Assembly (NCBI GenBank): GCA_041476545.1
Contig: JBGOTP010000212.1
Span: 1-9,059 of the forward strand
Length of the DNA stretch: 9,059 bases
Direction of reading: 5' to 3'
From: JBGOTP01 sp041476545
GTDB lineage: Bacteria; Acidobacteriota; Vicinamibacteria; Vicinamibacterales; CAVVIG01
Part shown: one piece after another, positions 5,367-9,059 of the stretch
Position numbering within the stretch: the stretch's first letter is position 1
How the letters are laid out: each line of letters starts with the position of its first letter
The notes under the pieces: model-generated
Database searches by the model: none
Seen by the model: only the letters and a program-made list of their open reading frames with translations
Told to the model about the DNA's origin: nothing
Position numbers and translations under genes: made by a program

Positions 5367-8300
5367 TCAATCAGACTTGGCGACGAATTTCTGCGGGCCG
5401 TTGACGCTAACTGCGGTACTGTAGGTTGCTCCCCAGCATTGCCCCGCCGTGTTGATCAGCTGTACGTGCATTTGCGGGTCGACAGACAGCGGGAGCGCCG
5501 GCACACCTGATGCCGCGCCACCTCCCCCAACAACGATGGTCGCGGCGCCTGTCCCGGCCGCTTTCAACACGAGCTTGTCGATTCCCGTGCCGCTGGCACC
5601 GCGGTTCCTGTAGATGAATCCCGAGGATGTTGCTCGCCAGCAGGCCTTGCCGTTACAGGAGCCACCCGCGGGGATTGCGCGGGAGAGAACGAGCGTCGGC
5701 GTCCCTGCGATCTCGTCGTACACGCAGAGCGCATACTTCGTGACCGATGTCGGGTCGCCGAGATCTGCGGGGGTCGTCGCAGCACCATGGCTCCAGCGCC
5801 AGGCGACCTTGTCGCGGGACGTACTCGGCGACTTCCGGAGGCTGAACCTGGCGGCCTTCGGCGCTACCGGCGCGCGGCATGGCGTCGCGGGCACGGCGGA
5901 ACAGGGATACGTGTCGCACGCGTCCCCGACGCCGTCCACGTCCTGATCCTCCTGGGTCGGGTTGGCGAGGGTCGGGCAGTTGTCGAGATGATCCGGGACC
6001 TCGTCGTGGTCTTGATCGGCAGCAGTGGCCGTAATCACGTCCGGGCGGCACTCCGCTGGCGCCGGGCACTGACTGCTTGTTGCGCAGCTGCCGTGGTCGC
6101 GCTGGCAGGTGTTCCCGGTCGCGCTCGCAGCGCAGAAATCTCCGGCTGGGCAGGAGGTCGCCGTGCAGGGTGTGTGGTGGTCCTCGATGCAGTGGCCGGT
6201 ACTCGCCTGAACCACGCCGCCCGTGGCGCCACTCTGAAGCGGGCCTACGAGCCGATACAGGCTGCGCGCCGACGGATTGCACGTCGTGCCGGTAAGGCAG
6301 TCGATGTCTTCGGCGCAAAACGTGGGGCCCGTTAGATGGTGACAGTGCAGACCGTTCGCAGTCGGTTGGCAGAACTGGGGGTCGTTGGGATTAGTGTGAT
6401 CGCAACTGTCTACCGTGTCGGGCGTGCAGGGTATACCGAGATCCTGCACGCATCCGCCCGGCGGCACGAAGCAGCGCCCCGTCCCGCACGCGTCGTCCGT
6501 GAGGCAGCCCTTACCGTCATTCGAGCAGAGGCCAGCAGGCGCTGCTCCGAGCACGTGGCGCGCAACCGGGGAACCGCTGCCGCGCGCCTGGGAAACGTTG
6601 AACACCTGCAGGACGAGATCGTCGGGATTGGCGTCATCGAGATCGCCGTTGAGATCCTTGCCCTGGTCTGCTTCCAGCGTGAGGAACCGTACCGTGTGAT
6701 CGAGTACGCGATACGGCATCCGCGGATCGCAGGCCTCCAACCGACACGGTGTCACGGCGCTCCCCGTGGTCAGGAGGCAGTCGTCGGGAGGTGTAGTGCT
6801 CCGGCACTCGGGCCGGCTGAGATCGAAAACCTGGAGGACGTCGTCGGCCGTATCGCCGTCGCCGTTCATGTCTAGGCCCGCGCTGCCCCACGAGCTTTCT
6901 TTCGTCCGGAACGCGATCAACGTCGGGCTGCAGACGAACTCTTCAGCGGCGTACCGGGTGTTGACTACAACGCCCGTCTCCGGATCGAACAGCTGCAACA
7001 CCCGGTCGTTGGTGTCGCCGTCGCCGTTCAGAATCGTGTTCCCTTGGGCCGTCTCCGGCGTGAGGAACGCGACGACCGGACCGCAGACCTTGACGACGTC
7101 TGCGGCTTGCTGCGGCTGTGGAGTCGTCCACGTGCTGGTGGCGATGCGATACACCTGGACCACCGTGTCCGACGTATCCGCATCGCCGTTCTGCGAGACG
7201 TTCCCCTGCGCCGCCTCTGACACCAGGGCGGCCACGTACGCGTCCGACATCGCGAGTGCCGTCGCGGCGCGTCCCAGGTTCTGCGCCGCGGGCCCGCCCG
7301 TCCACAAATGCACGACGAGATCATGCGAATCGCTCGGGCCTGTTGGATCCGGATCGCCGTTCAACGAGCCGCCGGGACACGTCGCCGAGCCGGTGCCCGG
7401 ATCGGACTCCGGCCGGAGAAACGCGACGGAGCCAGCTGCCGTCACCACGTCTTCCGCCGGGCACAAGCGCGTCGTCGTCGCCGGGTTCGTCGTGGTGTCC
7501 AAGACCTCCAACACGGTGTCGTCCAGCTCTCCGTCCGGGAAGAGATCGGTAGTGGCGGTCGGCGCCGCAGGACCGCGGACGAAGATGTCGTTCTTGCCGT
7601 TGCCGTCGCCGGTCACCAGGTCACCGGCGGCGTTCCCGAAGGCGATGAAGCGACCGTCGCTGGAGACAGATGTGTGATCGATGTTGGCGGCGCCGGCCGA
7701 CTGGTCACCGTTGGATGCGACGCTCATCCGCTCCGTGATGCCCGTCAGGCGATCGTGGACGAACACGTCGGCCACGCCATTCGTGTCGCCGGGTACGAGG
7801 TTCGTCGCCGAGCCTCCGAAGACGACGTACCGCCCGTCCCCCGACAGACCGGAAGCCGACGTGTTGATCGTAGCGTCGGCCTGGATTCCGTCGCTTGCGA
7901 GGCTGACGCGAATCGTTTCAACCGCGTCCGGTTCATCGAAGATGCCGTCCTCGTCGGCGTCGCGATCGTGGAGGAACACGTCCGTCGTCCCGTTGGTATC
8001 GCCGGCCACCAGGTTGTTGGCACAGCTCGCGAACGCCACGAAGCGTCCGTTCCCGGATATCTTCGGGTGCGCCGAGCTACAATTGCCCTGGGAGCCGTCG
8101 CTGGCGACGCTGACTCGAACCGTGCGGACGGCACCGGGTTCACCGAAGATCCCATCGCCGTCAGCGTCCCGATCGCGCACGAAGACGTCGTTCACGCCAT
8201 TGGAGTCGCCGCTCACGAGGTTGTCCGCCGTACTCCAGAAGGCGATGTAGCGGCCGCTGTCGGAGATCGATGGCGGGGATTGCGAATCGAGATTCCCCTG

Positions 8301-9059
8301 CGTGTCGTCCGACGCGACACTCGCGCGGACGCGTGTACGGGTGGCGACCTCGTACACGAAGATGTCCTGGGCACCGTTGGTGTCATTGGGGACCAGATTG
8401 CTCGCGAGACTCATGAAGGCGATGTAGCGGCCGTCCGATGAGATCGCGGGTTTGAGCGACGGGCTGTCCGGGTTCACGCCGGTTGCGGTCGTGGTGACGT
8501 TGTTGGCGCGGAGAAAGATGCCGGACTCTCCGTTCGTCCCCCCGCTCACCAGGTTCGTGGCCAAGCTCGAGAACGCGACACGGCTGCCGTCCCGCGATAA
8601 CGTCGGATCCTCCGAGGTGCTGTTGGCCTGCGATGCGCCAACGCTGACGCGCGTCGTGGTAGCCGTGCTGCGGTCGCGGACGAAGACGTCGCGGAAGCCG
8701 TTCGTGTCGTTGCTGACCTGATTGGTTGCGGAGCTCCAGAAACCTACCTTCTTTCCATCGTCCGAGATCGCGGCAGAAAAGCTGTCGTCGTTCCCTTCCG
8801 TGCCCATGAGATTGGGGAGGCTCACCCGCTCCGTCACGGGCAATGCCGATGTCGCCTCGGGCCGGCGGTAGACGACACGCCCATTCGACACCGCGAGACT
8901 CCGCCCGTTCACCAGGGGCGCTGCATCGGCGGCGATCAGGCCGGTCGTCAGCGCGGTGGCCGCGGTCGGCGAGACGCGGAACACCCGCAGAATCGCATCG
9001 GTGTGCCTCGTGTTTGCGTTCAGATCCTCGTGGCTCTCGCCCGGTTCCGACTCGAGGAA
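5367..9059 (-). CDS. Giant secreted multi-domain beta-propeller protein (5' partial)
   Basis: 1230 residues are visible and the N-terminus lies beyond the right edge. The frame is open to base 9059, and its first residues (FLESEPGE...DAILRVFRV) already match an internal repeat, so the GTG at 8984 is not the real start. Order from the N-terminus: one edge repeat; seven TolB/PD40-like blades (about 8810-7600), each with SxDGRxIAF and NLVxGDTNGxxDVFVxD; a second repeat family (about 7560-6540) of the type VAFLTPE...NGDGDTNDRVLQLF, at least five more copies; a cysteine-rich region (about 6540-6020); a calcium-binding thrombospondin type 3 repeat (6018-5914; DQDHDEVPDHLDNCP, DQDVDGVGDACD); and a C-terminal module (about 5865-5370; KVAWRWSHGAATT, YALCVYD, CWGATYSTA, ending FVAKSD) that I recall from secreted Binatia-like proteins. 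The composition implies an extracellular, calcium-dependent surface protein. A signal peptide should lie outside the window. No enzyme active site is visible. Probable operon partners are not in view. Confidence 0.9.
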   Translation of the reverse strand, partial: FLESEPGESHEDLNANTRHTDAILRVFRVSPTAATALTTGLIAADAAPLVNGRSLAVSNGRVVYRRPEATSALPVTERVSLPNLMGTEGNDDSFSAAISDDGKKVGFWSSATNQVSNDTNGFRDVFVRDRSTATTTRVSVGASQANSTSEDPTLSRDGSRVAFSSLATNLVSGGTNGESGIFLRANNVTTTATGVNPDSPSLKPAISSDGRYIAFMSLASNLVPNDTNGAQDIFVYEVATRTRVRASVASDDTQGNLDSQSPPSISDSGRYIAFWSTADNLVSGDSNGVNDVFVRDRDADGDGIFGEPGAVRTVRVSVASDGSQGNCSSAHPKISGNGRFVAFASCANNLVAGDTNGTTDVFLHDRDADEDGIFDEPDAVETIRVSLASDGIQADATINTSASGLSGDGRYVVFGGSATNLVPGDTNGVADVFVHDRLTGITERMSVASNGDQSAGAANIDHTSVSSDGRFIAFGNAAGDLVTGDGNGKNDIFVRGPAAPTATTDLFPDGELDDTVLEVLDTTTNPATTTRLCPAEDVVTAAGSVAFLRPESDPGTGSATCPGGSLNGDPDPTGPSDSHDLVVHLWTGGPAAQNLGRAATALAMSDAYVAALVSEAAQGNVSQNGDADTSDTVVQVYRIATSTWTTPQPQQAADVVKVCGPVVAFLTPETAQGNTILNGDGDTNDRVLQLFDPETGVVVNTRYAAEEFVCSPTLIAFRTKESSWGSAGLDMNGDGDTADDVLQVFDLSRPECRSTTPPDDCLLTTGSAVTPCRLEACDPRMPYRVLDHTVRFLTLEADQGKDLNGDLDDANPDDLVLQVFNVSQARGSGSPVARHVLGAAPAGLCSNDGKGCLTDDACGTGRCFVPPGGCVQDLGIPCTPDTVDSCDHTNPNDPQFCQPTANGLHCHHLTGPTFCAEDIDCLTGTTCNPSARSLYRLVGPLQSGATGGVVQASTGHCIEDHHTPCTATSCPAGDFCAASATGNTCQRDHGSCATSSQCPAPAECRPDVITATAADQDHDEVPDHLDNCPTLANPTQEDQDVDGVGDACDTYPCSAVPATPCRAPVAPKAARFSLRKSPSTSRDKVAWRWSHGAATTPADLGDPTSVTKYALCVYDEIAGTPTLVLSRAIPAGGSCNGKACWRATSSGFIYRNRGASGTGIDKLVLKAAGTGAATIVVGGGGAASGVPALPLSVDPQMHVQLINTAGQCWGATYSTAVSVNGPQKFVAKSD
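5914..6018 (-). other. Thrombospondin type 3 calcium-binding repeat region
   Basis: Within the large surface protein, the segments DQDHDEVPDHLDNCP and DQDVDGVGDACD are two linked Asp-rich, Cys-containing repeats of the TSP3 type. The aspartates are spaced to wrap calcium ions. In bacterial surface proteins such repeats usually act as a stiff calcium-dependent spacer near the C-terminal domain, which is where this one sits. Confidence 0.85.
7600..8810 (-). repeat. Seven TolB/PD40-like beta-propeller blades in the surface protein
   Basis: Seven degenerate protein-level repeats. Their cores lie near 8755 (ISDDGKKVGFWS), 8585 (LSRDGSRVAFSS), 8430 (ISSDGRYIAFMS), 8250 (ISDSGRYIAFWS), 8045 (ISGNGRFVAFAS), 7830 (LSGDGRYVVFGG) and 7655 (VSSDGRFIAFGN). 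Spacing is about 155-215 bases. Seven blades would close one ring-shaped propeller. The fourth and fifth copies carry an extra DRDADxDGIF insert. The repeats are not near-identical DNA, so they are old. Confidence 0.85.

Noticed and set aside
4993..5370. N-terminal extension of the intact histidine kinase to the TTG at 5370
   Set aside because: The 126 extra residues are an out-of-frame reading of the upstream kinase remnant, which has real motifs in its own frame.
6766..8441. Long + strand open frames across the surface protein gene (for example 6766-7677 and 7308-8441)
   Set aside because: They are antisense to the repetitive, Asp/Gly-rich surface protein. Their translations are Arg- and Val-rich with no domains, as expected for shadow frames in GC-rich DNA.
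7600..8810. CRISPR array or DNA tandem repeat
   Set aside because: The periodicity is only at protein level, in propeller blades. The units vary in length and sequence, and there are no identical repeats with unique spacers.
8982..8984. GTG at 8984 as start of the large surface protein
   Set aside because: The frame stays open to the window edge and the residues before it match the protein's own repeat family. No signal peptide follows the GTG.
1..9059. A new defence or mobile system
   Set aside because: Apart from the dead transposase piece there is no nuclease, integrase, toxin, methylase or phage gene. The genes are secreted structural proteins and a two-component pair.

Overview
This GC-rich window looks like chromosome from an uncultured deltaproteobacterium-like lineage. 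My best guess is Candidatus Binatia or a relative. The guess rests on remembered family resemblance: a secreted cysteine-rich module with the pattern GANCGSVADGCGGTL, and a large secreted protein whose C-terminal module ends in FVAKSD. Neither was searched against a database, so the taxonomy is tentative.

Layout, left to right. Positions 1-511 hold a decayed, frameshifted fragment of an IS256/mutator-type transposase that enters from the left edge. About 300 bases without a convincing gene follow. On the + strand, 806-2653 encodes a complete secreted parallel beta-helix protein of 615 residues. It is followed after 56 bases by a short secreted ORF (2710-3030) that begins like a beta-propeller protein and appears to be cut off. 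The - strand then carries a signalling block, in transcription order: the 3' remnant of a sensor histidine kinase (5366-4989), an intact membrane histidine kinase (4992-3526) whose ATG overlaps the remnant's stop codon, and a receiver-only response regulator (3413-2949). The rest (5367-9059, - strand) is one very large secreted multi-domain protein whose 5' end lies beyond the right edge.

The intact kinase and the regulator probably form a two-component pair. The two large exported proteins are probably cell-surface or extracellular proteins of unknown ligand. Nothing shows that the signalling genes control the surface proteins.

The most notable structural point is that the signalling block (about 2.95-5.36 kb) has damaged genes at its ends. 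At the right end a kinase loses its N-terminal part within about 20 bases of the stop codon of the large surface gene. At the left end a propeller-like ORF stops as it enters the regulator gene. Both ends carry the 8-base direct repeat CCCTCGCG. This suggests an insertion or rearrangement, or possibly an assembly artefact. I see no CRISPR array, RNA gene, phage module or recognisable defence system, and I do not claim a new system here.
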